Source of the DNA: Tubiluchus corallicola
Taxonomy: Eukaryota; Priapulida; Priapulimorpha; Priapulimorphida; Tubiluchidae
Direction: 5' to 3'
Length of the DNA: 64,000 bases
Assembly: GCA_030141605.1 (NCBI GenBank)
Contig: JAQGDQ010002394.1
Coordinates: forward strand, 1 to 64,000
How positions within the stretch are numbered: position 1 is the stretch's first letter; each line of letters begins with the position of its first letter. This document shows positions 36,503 through 45,370 of this stretch, piece after piece. A program made the position numbers and the translations under genes. The notes under the pieces are model-generated. The model saw only the letters and a list, made by a program, of their open reading frames with translations, had not been told where the DNA came from and did not search any database.

Positions 36503-38743
36503 TTATTTTGTTATTTTAAACCCAATAAGAGCTATATCATCCGTTTGAGGCTCTTTACCCATCCAATTATCAAGGGTTTCTAATAGAATTTCCTTTTGCT
36601 CTTTCATTGGTTGGTCGTGTATACTATACAAAACCTCTCTTAGTTTTTTACTGTTAAACTTTTTGCCCGTTGCTCCAAATTGGTCTTGATAGCCATCGGA
36701 GAATATGTAAAACGCATCGCCTTTAGATATACTTATCCTGTGGTTGGTAAACTGGCGATTATTACTACTATCATAATAATGCTTTCCTATGGGATATTTG
36801 TCAGCTTTGACTATTTCCAATTTGCTATTCTGGATTTTAATAAGAGGATTCATTGCCCCTGCGTACTCTAAATAGTTCCCTTTGTGGTTATAGTTGCAAA
36901 CAGCCATATCTATTCCGTCGTTTATCTTTTCTTGGTCTTTCTCAACGTCTAAGAAAACCAACAACTCTTTTTTTAAGCTGTTAAGTATTTGGGCAGGTTG
37001 TAGAATTTTTCGCTCTACTACAATGTTGGTTAACAACTGTGTGCCAATAAGCGACATAAAGGCTCCTGGTACACCATGCCCTGTACAGTCTCCTAATACA
37101 AGAGTAATACAGTCCTTGTGTTGATGCACCCAATAAAAATCACCTGACACTATGTCTTTAGGTTTGAAAAGAACAAACATTTCAGGGAGGATATTTTTTA
37201 TTCTTTCTATGCTAGGCATAGAAGCTTTTTGGATATTTACAGCATAGTTGATACTGGCAGTTATTTCTTTTTGTTGTTCATATAGTATATTATTCTTGAG
37301 AATAAGCTCTTCCCTATAAATGTTTAACTTGTCTACGGAAGTATTGAAGGCATCTGTAATAGTTTTGAACTCATCATTGGAGATAGGTTTCAATTTAATA
37401 TCTAATTTATTAACCTGTAATGACTTGATACCTTCTAATAATATATTTAGTGGTTTAGTAATATTTTTTGTTAACAACATAGCTGCAATGATAATAATGA
37501 TAAGAGTAATGATTGAAATGAGGACAAATAAATTTCTTAACTCATATATAGGCCCATAGGCTTCTTCCTTGTCTATTTTTGATGCCAAAACCCAATTGAG
37601 ATTTCTAATTTCAAGAGGTGTATAAGTTATCAACACAGGAATATTTCTGTAATCATTTACTACATATGCTTTTCGTTCTTCTAAAAGACGTTCACCAGAA
37701 AAAGGTTTTTTAACTTTTAAAAACAAGACAGACGTATTGTGCCTTTTCATTTGGGCAATATCTTTTGAAGATGCTTTTATTGTTTTGAGGTTTTTAAAAA
37801 ATGTAGCACTGTCTTCTATTAAAAACCTTGAATCACTTCTCATTTTAAGATCATCCCCTAAGATATAGCTTTCGCCTGTTCTTCCAAAGCCAAAGACTTC
37901 CCAATTTTTAGCACTGGTCATTAAATAGTCTACCTGCCTGATGGAAAGTTGAAAAATAACTGTAAATTTTTCGTTATTAACGTTTAAAGGCATAGACATA
38001 AATGAGGCTGGAGCCATTAAATCAGGAGGGTAAATACTAAAATCTGTAATAAAAATTTCTCCTTCGGGTAAGTTCTTTGCATTTAAGAAGGCATTCGATA
38101 GGCTGGGATAATTAAGCGGATAATTAGGCAGTTTTACCCCAAAATTTATTTTTCGGTATTTATTGTATAAAACATAGCCCGTTTGGTCATCTACAATAAA
38201 CATATCCTCAAAGGGAAATTGTTCAAATATGGTTGTAAGTTTTTTGCTAGTATCTATACTGTGAATAAGTTCTTTGTAATAAGATTTTTTATGCTTATTG
38301 ACTAAGAAGTCGTTTTGTAGTTTTACAGTAATAGTATCTGTTGGGGTTTGTATAAACTTGAAATAAGTTTCTTTATCAAATTCCTTTTGCTCGAACTTAG
38401 GGTATATTGTTGTTTCGTAAAAATGATTAAGAGCATTGTAATTTTCTTCGTAATTGTAATTCTCAATATCTACTATAAAGTTTTCAAACTGAGCCTTTAG
38501 TTTTAAGGATAAGTCTTTTAAAGTAGAACTTCCTCCTATTATTTTTGCAAAGGCTTCTGTTCGTTCAAAATAGCTTTCTATATTTTCCTTTCTTATTTCT
38601 TTAATAGAATTTAATTGTTCAATAGTTTTATTCTTAATAGTTTTTACAGAACTAATATAATTGGTAATTATAGCAATACTTGAAGGCACAAGTCCTATTA
38701 TGAGAAAGAAAAATAAGATTTTGAAGCGTATACTTGTGTTCAT
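36503..38743 (-). CDS. Membrane sensor PP2C-type serine/threonine phosphatase (Cache-HAMP-SpoIIE)
   Basis: Signal-transducing phosphatase. TM1 (about 9-29) and TM2 (about 403-426) enclose a 370-residue periplasmic sensor of dCache type (SNAFLNAKNLPEGEIFITDF, IYPPDLMAPASF). HAMP (LLTKNITKPLNILLEG) and a coiled coil lead to the SpoIIE/PP2C domain: FKPKDIVSGDFYWV, LVLGDCTGHGVPGAFMSLIG, DGIDMAVC and FSDGYQDQFG give the metal-binding aspartates. Its usual partners, an anti-sigma kinase and STAS protein, are not in the window, so the target is unknown. Confidence 0.9.
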   Translation of the reverse strand: MNTSIRFKILFFFLIIGLVPSSIAIITNYISSVKTIKNKTIEQLNSIKEIRKENIESYFERTEAFAKIIGGSSTLKDLSLKLKAQFENFIVDIENYNYEENYNALNHFYETTIYPKFEQKEFDKETYFKFIQTPTDTITVKLQNDFLVNKHKKSYYKELIHSIDTSKKLTTIFEQFPFEDMFIVDDQTGYVLYNKYRKINFGVKLPNYPLNYPSLSNAFLNAKNLPEGEIFITDFSIYPPDLMAPASFMSMPLNVNNEKFTVIFQLSIRQVDYLMTSAKNWEVFGFGRTGESYILGDDLKMRSDSRFLIEDSATFFKNLKTIKASSKDIAQMKRHNTSVLFLKVKKPFSGERLLEERKAYVVNDYRNIPVLITYTPLEIRNLNWVLASKIDKEEAYGPIYELRNLFVLISIITLIIIIIAAMLLTKNITKPLNILLEGIKSLQVNKLDIKLKPISNDEFKTITDAFNTSVDKLNIYREELILKNNILYEQQKEITASINYAVNIQKASMPSIERIKNILPEMFVLFKPKDIVSGDFYWVHQHKDCITLVLGDCTGHGVPGAFMSLIGTQLLTNIVVERKILQPAQILNSLKKELLVFLDVEKDQEKINDGIDMAVCNYNHKGNYLEYAGAMNPLIKIQNSKLEIVKADKYPIGKHYYDSSNNRQFTNHRISISKGDAFYIFSDGYQDQFGATGKKFNSKKLREVLYSIHDQPMKEQKEILLETLDNWMGKEPQTDDIALIGFKITK

Positions 38744-38887
38744 TTTTTATGAAGGATAATATTAACTACTATTTATAACTATTTTTTTATATTAAAAGTA
38801 TATAAAATAACCGAAATATAGGTTTTGGGCAATTATATATTTACTTAAACTAAGTTGTACTTATATTCCTATTATATGTAAAAGTCT

Positions 38888-38895
38888 TACCTTTG
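38888..38895 (+). promoter_or_regulatory. mnmE promoter -7 box; nearly leaderless start
   Basis: TACCTTTG matches TAnnTTTG and ends only 4 bp before the mnmE ATG at 38900. Transcription would begin at or within a few bases of the start codon. Confidence 0.45.
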
Positions 38896-38899
38896 TAAT

Positions 38900-40297
38900 A
38901 TGCAACATATTATACATAACGATACAATAGCCTCTATTATTACTCCACAGGGTAGTGGTGCCGTAGCTGTAATAAGAATATCAGGGGCGAGGGCTATTGA
39001 TATAGCATCAAAAATATTTACATTTGCAGGGAAGGGGAAGACCCTATCTCAACAAAAACCTAATACAATACATTATGGGACGATACAAGAAAATAAGCAG
39101 GTTGTGGACGAGGTGCTGCTTAGCCTGTTTAAAGCACCACATAGTTACACTGGCGAGGATTCAATAGAAATATCCTGCCACGCATCGCCTTACATACAGC
39201 AAAAAATATTGCAACTGATTATTCAGTACGGAGCAAGAGCTGCCCAAGCAGGTGAATTTACAATGCGAGCTTATTTCAACAATAAGCTCAATTTAGCCCA
39301 AGCAGAGGCTGTGGCCGACCTTATTGCAGCCGAGAGCGAAGCATCGCATAGACTTGCTATACAGCAATTGCGGGGGGGATATTCGGAACAGATAAAAAAA
39401 CTGAGAGACGAGCTATTGCAACTTATTTCTCTTGTGGAGCTGGAGTTGGACTTTAGTGAAGAAGATGTGGAGTTTGCAGATAGAACAGAAATTAAGAACC
39501 TTACTCAGACTATACATAGTATTATTACACAGCTTTTAGATACCTATCAACTGGGTAATGCAGTAAAAAAGGGAGTGCCTGTAGCCATAGTTGGAGTGCC
39601 TAATACAGGAAAATCAACACTGCTTAACCAGTTGCTTTACGAAGAGAGGGCAATAGTGTCTGACATAGCAGGAACGACACGCGATACCATAGAGGATACT
39701 GTGAACATAGAGGGTATTGTTTTCCGATTTATAGATACTGCTGGCATAAGAGAAGCTACTGATACTATAGAAAAACTGGGCATCGAGCGCACACATCAAA
39801 AGATAGAGAATGCTTCTATTATACTACATCTTGTGGATGCTAATAGTGGGATAAAGAATATACAAGCTGCCGTAAGTGTTTTTAAACAGCAAGTAAAAGA
39901 GCATCAACACTATATTACCCTTGTTAATAAAATAGACATATTGACATCGCAACAAAAACAAAGTTTTGAAAAATCTTCTTTACCTCATATACAAATATCT
40001 GCTCAAACAGGATACAATATTAATCAACTACGAACCCAGTTAGTAGATATTATTAGCTCTCAAAGCATTAATCAAGCAGATATTGTTATTACCAATACCC
40101 GTCATTATCAAGCCTTTAAAAAAGCACAAGAAGCCACCCAGCGAATACTTGTGGGGATAGATGGTGGTCTTTCTAACGACTTGTTGGCACAAGATATTAG
40201 AGAAACATTGTACCATCTGGGTGAAATAACAGGTGAAACAATAACTACTGATGAAGTCTTAGGCAATATATTTAAGCATTTCTGCATTGGAAAGTAA
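38900..40297 (+). CDS. mnmE: tRNA uridine-5-carboxymethylaminomethyl GTPase
   Basis: GTPase partner of MnmG in wobble-uridine modification. The N-terminal tetrahydrofolate-binding domain starts with DTIASIITPQGSGAVAVIRI. The G domain has G1 GVPNTGKST (about 233-241), G2/G3 in DIAGTTRDT and FIDTAGIRE, and NKID. The C-terminal end is CIGK, the catalytic cysteine motif. The 465-residue length is normal. The gene is monocistronic with a very close promoter. Confidence 0.97.
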   Translation: MQHIIHNDTIASIITPQGSGAVAVIRISGARAIDIASKIFTFAGKGKTLSQQKPNTIHYGTIQENKQVVDEVLLSLFKAPHSYTGEDSIEISCHASPYIQQKILQLIIQYGARAAQAGEFTMRAYFNNKLNLAQAEAVADLIAAESEASHRLAIQQLRGGYSEQIKKLRDELLQLISLVELELDFSEEDVEFADRTEIKNLTQTIHSIITQLLDTYQLGNAVKKGVPVAIVGVPNTGKSTLLNQLLYEERAIVSDIAGTTRDTIEDTVNIEGIVFRFIDTAGIREATDTIEKLGIERTHQKIENASIILHLVDANSGIKNIQAAVSVFKQQVKEHQHYITLVNKIDILTSQQKQSFEKSSLPHIQISAQTGYNINQLRTQLVDIISSQSINQADIVITNTRHYQAFKKAQEATQRILVGIDGGLSNDLLAQDIRETLYHLGEITGETITTDEVLGNIFKHFCIGK

Positions 40298-40299
40298 AA

Positions 40300-40375
40300 C
40301 AAAAAACAGAAGCCGTTAAAATGACAATGGTTGCAAGTGCATTTTCTTACCTTCCAGAATTTAAATGCAAAACTA
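40300..40375 (+). repeat. Dispersed intergenic repeat, copy C (partial)
   Basis: AAAAAACAGAAGCCGTTAAAA and GTGCATTTTCTTACCTTCC resemble the second half of the unit at 42998-43212 (AAAAAACAGAAGCCATTAAAA ... GTATTTTCTTGTTCCT). It lies in the gap between mnmE and the convergent nitroreductase fusion gene. Confidence 0.55.
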
Positions 40376-40413
40376 AAGACAGGGGGGGTAAAAAAACATA
40401 TTATCACCATATT

Positions 40414-41691
40414 TCACTCTTCCCATTCATTCCAAAACAAGTTTTCAGGTTTCCATTTGTCTTTAGGTTTATCCTCACCTGTTGGATAGCCTATAGGTAT
40501 TACATTCAAAGGTATTATATGATTGGGTAGTTCTAATGTTTCTCTTACAGTATTGATTCTGTCCTCATAAGGATATGTAGCAGTCCAAACAGCTCCTAGT
40601 CCCATACTTTCAGCAGCTAGTAATATATTTTGGGACGCGGCAGAGCAATCTTGAATCCAATAATCTTGTGAAGGTTCTTTCAATGCTTTTTGTAAGTCTC
40701 CACAAACAACGATGGCAGCTTGTGCTTGTGCAAGCATTTTGGCATATGGCAACTGCGAGGCCAAAGTGTCTAGCTTTTCCCTTTCTGTAATTATAAAGAA
40801 TGTCCAAGGCTGACGATTGACAGCCGTAGGAGCTGCCATTCCTGCTCTTGTCAAAATTACAAGTTGCTCCTTATTTACCTTTTGTTCTGTAAAATGACGC
40901 ACGCTTTTTCTGTTGAATATGGTCTGTAAGGTTTTATTCATCCCTTTTCTAGGATAAGGCATAACAGTAGGTGTTTCATCAGTTAGCAACTTATAAATAT
41001 CTCGCGACTTTCCTATAAAATCTCCCATTCCATAATATATTCCTCTTCCAGCTTGCAAAGGTTTTAGCAAGAAAGGGTCTACATTTCCATCTTTCAGTAT
41101 AGAAGATACAGCTGATATATTTACCACTTCTCCTATAAATTGTCTATGAGAACCAATATCGTGAAACTCTATTACCTTACATTCTGCAACTATTGGAAAT
41201 TCTTTTATATAAGGAGCATTTACAAATTCTCCTTTTACAGGGGTAAGTCCCATCTCTTCAAATTTATTCATATCTTTTCCTGAAAATACACCTGCAAAAT
41301 CTACATATTCAGCCATATTTTCTGAAGGGATATTCACAGTAAAAGCCATATTTTTAGTAACATTATGATACGAATAGGTAGCAGGACGCATAGATACTGC
41401 TATGGTTAAGGGTTTTGAAGAGGCTATGCCCCCCCAAGAGGCCGTCATAATATTAGGAGTCCCTTTCTCATCGTAAGAGCCAATGACAAAAACTGGTTTG
41501 GGATAAATTTCCGACTTTACTCCTAAGGATACCCTTGTGGTCAAAGTATCTCGTTGAATAGTATCAATACTATTGTAAGTATAATCTAAGGTGCTATAAG
41601 TATTAGCAGAGTAATATCTATTTATAATTACTAAAACAATTATAATTAAAACTAATACTATATTAAATATCTTACTTTTGTTTAATATCAT
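40414..41691 (-). CDS. Membrane-anchored flavin reductase-nitroreductase fusion
   Basis: A single N-terminal hydrophobic span (residues 8-24, preceded by Lys) should place the rest outside the cytosol. Residues 50-240 form a flavin-reductase-like FMN-binding split barrel (FVIGSYDEKGTPNIMTASW, NMAFTVNIPSENM). Residues 255-425 form a nitroreductase (FNRKSVRHF FMN-phosphate motif, MAAPTAVNRQPWTFFI, ESMGLGAVWTATYP). The two domains are normally separate cytosolic proteins. It lies 60 bp downstream of the FMN-binding NosR/NapH-like gene on the same strand, which suggests that this protein takes electrons from it. Domain calls are strong; topology and electron path are inferred. Confidence 0.82.
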   Translation of the reverse strand: MILNKSKIFNIVLVLIIIVLVIINRYYSANTYSTLDYTYNSIDTIQRDTLTTRVSLGVKSEIYPKPVFVIGSYDEKGTPNIMTASWGGIASSKPLTIAVSMRPATYSYHNVTKNMAFTVNIPSENMAEYVDFAGVFSGKDMNKFEEMGLTPVKGEFVNAPYIKEFPIVAECKVIEFHDIGSHRQFIGEVVNISAVSSILKDGNVDPFLLKPLQAGRGIYYGMGDFIGKSRDIYKLLTDETPTVMPYPRKGMNKTLQTIFNRKSVRHFTEQKVNKEQLVILTRAGMAAPTAVNRQPWTFFIITEREKLDTLASQLPYAKMLAQAQAAIVVCGDLQKALKEPSQDYWIQDCSAASQNILLAAESMGLGAVWTATYPYEDRINTVRETLELPNHIIPLNVIPIGYPTGEDKPKDKWKPENLFWNEWEE

Positions 41692-41751
41692 AATTTTTTT
41701 ATAAGTTTATTATATATTAATTTCAAATTGTTAAAGCAGTTAGCTTTCTTA

Positions 41752-42906
41752 TTATTTATTTCTACGCTTTATCATCCTCAATGTACAGCCTGTAGGACAT
41801 ACGGTACACCAAGGTTTAGTGTAAAAAAATGAAGCTACAAGTATTAAACAGCCAAAAATTACAAATACCCAACCTGCGATATTAAAAGAAAAAAACAAAA
41901 ATGGTTCTAAATAGGCTAAATTAGGATAAAAACCAAGTACAATAGAAGACCAAATAAGAGTGATATACACATCTTTTAAGTAAATTTTTTTGTGCGAATA
42001 TTTGTTAAGATTTTTCTTTTTAAAGGGAGATACATAACCTATTACTTCTTGTGCTGCTCCGAAAGGGCAAATATAATTACAATAATAAAGGGGCTTTTTT
42101 AATAATGGTAGGATTATTGCTATAATAATGAGTAAAATGGATTGCCAGTTGGAATGCCATATTGCACCATTTACTATAAAATTGTTGATAAGCTCTGCAG
42201 AAAGCATCTTGTTTAGCCAAATGCCCAATACTACAATAATAAAGATAAGATAGGGAATACGATACTTTCTTGTAGATTTCACATAAGCCATTGCTAATGA
42301 TAGTATAATAGCAATTATAAATAAAGCATCTTTAAATAGTTGCCAATAAGATATAATCAGTTTTTCCTCCCATTCAGCATTTTGGTATGAGACTATTATT
42401 TTTCTCACTCCCAATATAATAGCTTCGCTGGTAATAGTAGCTCCTGAAACAATATCAATATCGTGCTTAAATGCCTGCTCTGTGCTTAGCTTGTTCCAGC
42501 TATCTAAGAAAGGACTGTCAGTTATATATTGAAAATAATCCTTTGACTCCTTATTGTCTAACGGTAGTAAACCAGAAATTTGGTTGTCGTTATTTATTGC
42601 AAGTAAAATAGGAACTTTCCCTCCATAGCCTTGCACTTCTATTCCCATCTCATCAGAATTTAGCACTAAGCCAAGCCTTTCTTCATCAGCTAAAACTCTA
42701 TATACCCCTTTGTCAATTTTATAGAAGTCGTCACTTTCATTAAATAGTTTTTTTATATCCTCCTTAGTAGGTTCAATAATTTCTTTTGGGCTAAAAAAGG
42801 GGAGGCTGTTTCGTTGGCTAACGGCAAGAGCTATAACCAACAATAACAAAAGCGAGTAATGGTAAATAAGACTATAAGATTTATTTCTCTTTTTAACTAT
42901 TTGCAT
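41752..42906 (-). CDS. FMN-binding, NosR/NapH-like membrane iron-sulfur protein
   Basis: Predicted membrane electron carrier. After TM1 (14-30) comes an extracytosolic FMN-binding domain (about 45-175) with the covalent flavinylation motif DIVSGAT (151-157; Thr157 is the expected FMN site for ApbE). Five further TM spans follow (about 194-208, 218-232, 256-270, 315-330, 337-360). Two cysteine motifs of the NosR/NapH type, C276-x3-C280-P and C367-x2-C370-P-x2-C374, flank the last loops. The C-terminus is Arg/Lys-rich and cytosolic. It leads the operon with the nitroreductase fusion. ApbE is not in the window. Confidence 0.85.
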   Translation of the reverse strand: MQIVKKRNKSYSLIYHYSLLLLLVIALAVSQRNSLPFFSPKEIIEPTKEDIKKLFNESDDFYKIDKGVYRVLADEERLGLVLNSDEMGIEVQGYGGKVPILLAINNDNQISGLLPLDNKESKDYFQYITDSPFLDSWNKLSTEQAFKHDIDIVSGATITSEAIILGVRKIIVSYQNAEWEEKLIISYWQLFKDALFIIAIILSLAMAYVKSTRKYRIPYLIFIIVVLGIWLNKMLSAELINNFIVNGAIWHSNWQSILLIIIAIILPLLKKPLYYCNYICPFGAAQEVIGYVSPFKKKNLNKYSHKKIYLKDVYITLIWSSIVLGFYPNLAYLEPFLFFSFNIAGWVFVIFGCLILVASFFYTKPWCTVCPTGCTLRMIKRRNK

Positions 42907-42997
42907 TTTGTATTATTTTCTACCAAGCTTTGCAAGTTTTTTGGGCAAAGATAAGTTTTTTTTTTATATTATTACTGTTTATATAGATAATGGTACT

Positions 42998-43212
42998 GAT
43001 ATACAATTTTAAGCTTTAATCTAAAAATTGACGGATTTTGTACGTTTGTTGTTATTATTCTCTATTTAGCCAACTAAAACTGCAGGAGGAGAAGAGACTG
43101 GTAGTAGAATGTAAATCCTTTACAACTGCTAAAAAACAGAAGCCATTAAAACGGCTATGCTTGTAAAAGTATTTTCTTGTTCCTATGATTAAAGCCGTAG
43201 GTTAAAACAAAA
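42998..43212 (+). repeat. Dispersed intergenic repeat, copy A (longest, about 215 bp)
   Basis: This noncoding stretch matches 46793-46973 over most of its length: GATATACAATTTTAAGCTTT here against GATATGCAATTTAAAGCTTT there, then shared TTGTTGTT, CTATTTAGCC, AGGAGAAGAG and TTAAAACAAAA blocks. Its second half also appears at 40300 and, inverted, at 28676. There is no ORF and no terminal inverted repeat. It looks like an old, degenerating repeat family. Confidence 0.65.
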
Positions 43213-43268
43213 TTAAAAATAAGGGGTTAAACAAAGCTATGTTTGTTTAACCCCTTATTTTTAATTTT
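43209..43268 (-). terminator. 27-bp perfect hairpin at the end of def
   Basis: A 27-base arm (43209-43235) pairs perfectly with 43242-43268 around the loop GCTATG. The core is AAGGGGTTAAACAAA / TTTGTTTAACCCCTT, flanked by A/T runs on both sides, so it would work in both directions. The right arm overlaps the def stop codon. Confidence 0.75.
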
Positions 43269-43812
43269 TAGATAATTTATATCTACTACTCACTTTGCCC
43301 TTTGCTATATCATTTAACTTGCGTTTCAACAAGCGTTTTTTTAAAGGTGATAGGTGGTCTATAAACAACTTGCCATTTATATGGTCGTACTCATGTTGTA
43401 TAATACGTGCGATAAAACCCTCATATACCTCATTATATTTCTTAAAATTCTCATCATAATACTGTATTCTAATTTTATCGTACCTAGATACCTTTTCGTG
43501 AATTTTTGGCATACTTAAACAACCTTCCTCTTCCAGAATTTTATTTCCTTCGCTCTCTGTTATTTTAGCATTGATAAAAATCTTTTTAAAGCCTTTCAAT
43601 TTCGGATAGTCTTTTTCTAAAAGGTGAGTATCCACCACAAATAGATTTAATGATTGACCCACCTGCGGAGCTGCCAATCCTATGCCTTCTGCATTTTTCA
43701 ATGTTTCCCACATATCCGATAAAAGTTCTCGTACTTCCTTACTCATAGTATCTATATTTTTCGCTACTTTTCTCAAAATAGGAGAACCATATACAACAAC
43801 TGGTAATACCAT
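43261..43812 (-). CDS. def: Peptide deformylase
   Basis: Removes the formyl group from the N-terminal methionine of new proteins. The three family motifs are clear: GIGLAAPQVG, EEGCLSMP (metal cysteine) and QHEYDHINGKLF (two metal histidines and catalytic Glu). I start at the ATG at 43812 (MVLPVVVYGSPILRKVAKNI), as the family begins there; an ATG 21 bp upstream is possible. The C-terminal basic tail is typical. It ends in a strong hairpin terminator. Confidence 0.95.
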   Translation of the reverse strand: MVLPVVVYGSPILRKVAKNIDTMSKEVRELLSDMWETLKNAEGIGLAAPQVGQSLNLFVVDTHLLEKDYPKLKGFKKIFINAKITESEGNKILEEEGCLSMPKIHEKVSRYDKIRIQYYDENFKKYNEVYEGFIARIIQHEYDHINGKLFIDHLSPLKKRLLKRKLNDIAKGKVSSRYKLSKN

Positions 43813-43933
43813 TATAAACTTTGTTAAAAACAATAATTAACTACAAAGTTACAAATTAAATCACAATATTATCCGTGCTGTTTCTACTTGAATTTATTTA
43901 TTCTTATAGAAGCTCGTCATTTAAATACGACAG

Positions 43934-44090
43934 CTATTTACCGTTACAATGTACCTGTATACAATTATCTTTCACATCAAATGCTATGGTTCTTACTACT
44001 GGCCTTACCTCTCTGAGGTTTATAAACAGCATCTTTGCTAAAATCTATTTTGGGAAGAGTCGCCCCATCACATTCCACAACACTAGTATC
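43934..44090 (-). pseudogene. Possible remnant of an unidentified protein
   Basis: Two overlapping minus frames read like protein: one gives DTSVVECDGATLPKIDFSKD and on to AVYKPQRG (stop at 43977), the other gives LREVRPVVRTIAFDVKDNC and on to IQVHCNGK (stop at 43934). A single frameshift would join them. No family is recognised and no start codon with a good context is present. It sits in a 335-bp gap between def and the ROK kinase gene; low confidence. Confidence 0.3.
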
Positions 44091-44147
44091 TTATAACGAA
44101 GTAGAAGGTTGAAAGTTGATTTTATATACTGTTTTTAGCACAACCAT

Positions 44148-45257
44148 TTATTTTACCTTATCTATCTCGTGTAGTGCAAAAGCATAGGCACCAAGAGATA
44201 TTGCTTTACTGGCTCCAAGTTGCGAGACAGCTATGCCTGTACGTGATAAAGGGTCATATTTTATAGTTTTTGAAGACTGGGGAATTTTTATATCAACTGC
44301 ATTGTCTTTCGTAAAATTTTGTAGCTGTTCACTATCGTCTAAATTATATACTTTCTGCAATATCCGAGGTATTTTTCTTCCGTCAGGTGTGTCAAACATT
44401 GACTGCATTTGCTTTACTGCCTCTGGTATTATAATGGAGCTAGCACCTGCTATTCCTCCGCCAATTACAACTATTCCATCTATAATAGTAATAACATTGG
44501 CAAGTGCTTCTCCTAGTACTTTGCCAAGTTTTTGATAAGCTTGTAAAGCTGCCTGTTGGTTTCCTTTTTCTTTACCAATAGCTATTTCATAAATAGTTTT
44601 AGGCTCAGGAGCATCTTCCATACTGATAGATGTTTTTTCAGCGTATATCCGCTTTATTGCTCTTATGCTTATCCCCTCTTCGGCAGTAGTGCTATAATCA
44701 ACTCCATTTCTTAAAGCAAACACCTCGGCAGCCATTGCATTATCTCCTATGAATAGTTCTTCATTGCGAACTACTCCTCCTCCAAAACCTGTTCCAAGCG
44801 TCACGCCTATCAGGTTGTGATACTGCTTTGTAATATTTGCTTCTTTTAGTTTTTTATTGACATAAGGTAAGAAACCTGCAAGTGCTTCTCCATAAGCATA
44901 TAAGTCTCCATCGTTATTAATAAAAACAGGTATATTGAAAGCCTCTTGTAGCATTGGGCCTAAAGCTACTCCTCCTCTGAAACAAGGTAAATTTAAAAGG
45001 TCTCCTATTATTCCATTGGGATAGTCAGCAGGGCCAGGAAAAGCAAAACTAATAGCTACTGGATTTTCTTTTAATTTTTCTTTCACTAGCCTAAAACCCT
45101 TAACAATAGTATCTAAACAGAGACCAAGGTCGTGAGTATTAGAAGGTTGCCTTATGGGCTTTACTATTTCTTGATTGCCTTGTATAGCAGAAAATACAAA
45201 ATTAGTTCCTCCTGCATCAAGGGTTATTACTGTTCGTTTGTCATTATTGTAGTTCAT
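44148..45257 (-). CDS. ROK-family sugar kinase
   Basis: ATP-dependent hexokinase-like enzyme, probably for glucose or N-acetyl-mannosamine. The phosphate-1 motif is LDAGGTNFVFSAIQG (residues 13-27), the sugar site is NNDGDLYAYGEALAG (with ND), and GVTLGTGFGGGVV and VVIGGGIAGAS are the ROK/adenosine motifs. The zinc motif CxCGxxGCxE of many ROK kinases is absent, as in some Bacteroidota members. At 369 residues it is longer than the usual 300 because of an insert near 300-340. Sugar specificity is not known. Confidence 0.88.
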   Translation of the reverse strand: MNYNNDKRTVITLDAGGTNFVFSAIQGNQEIVKPIRQPSNTHDLGLCLDTIVKGFRLVKEKLKENPVAISFAFPGPADYPNGIIGDLLNLPCFRGGVALGPMLQEAFNIPVFINNDGDLYAYGEALAGFLPYVNKKLKEANITKQYHNLIGVTLGTGFGGGVVRNEELFIGDNAMAAEVFALRNGVDYSTTAEEGISIRAIKRIYAEKTSISMEDAPEPKTIYEIAIGKEKGNQQAALQAYQKLGKVLGEALANVITIIDGIVVIGGGIAGASSIIIPEAVKQMQSMFDTPDGRKIPRILQKVYNLDDSEQLQNFTKDNAVDIKIPQSSKTIKYDPLSRTGIAVSQLGASKAISLGAYAFALHEIDKVK

Positions 45258-45320
45258 TTGCTCTTGTTTTAGTTAACAAAAGCAAATTTAAAAAAAGTTT
45301 TCTGTTCACAAGGAGGTAAA

Positions 45321-45328
45321 TAATTATC
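45321..45328 (+). promoter_or_regulatory. Promoter -7 box of the LolC/E-like permease gene
   Basis: TATCTTTG lies 42 bp upstream of the TTG start at 45371 and matches TAnnTTTG. Confidence 0.4.
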
Positions 45329-45370
45329 TTTGATTTTTTAAAGTTGGATTCTTAACAAATACTGCAAAGT

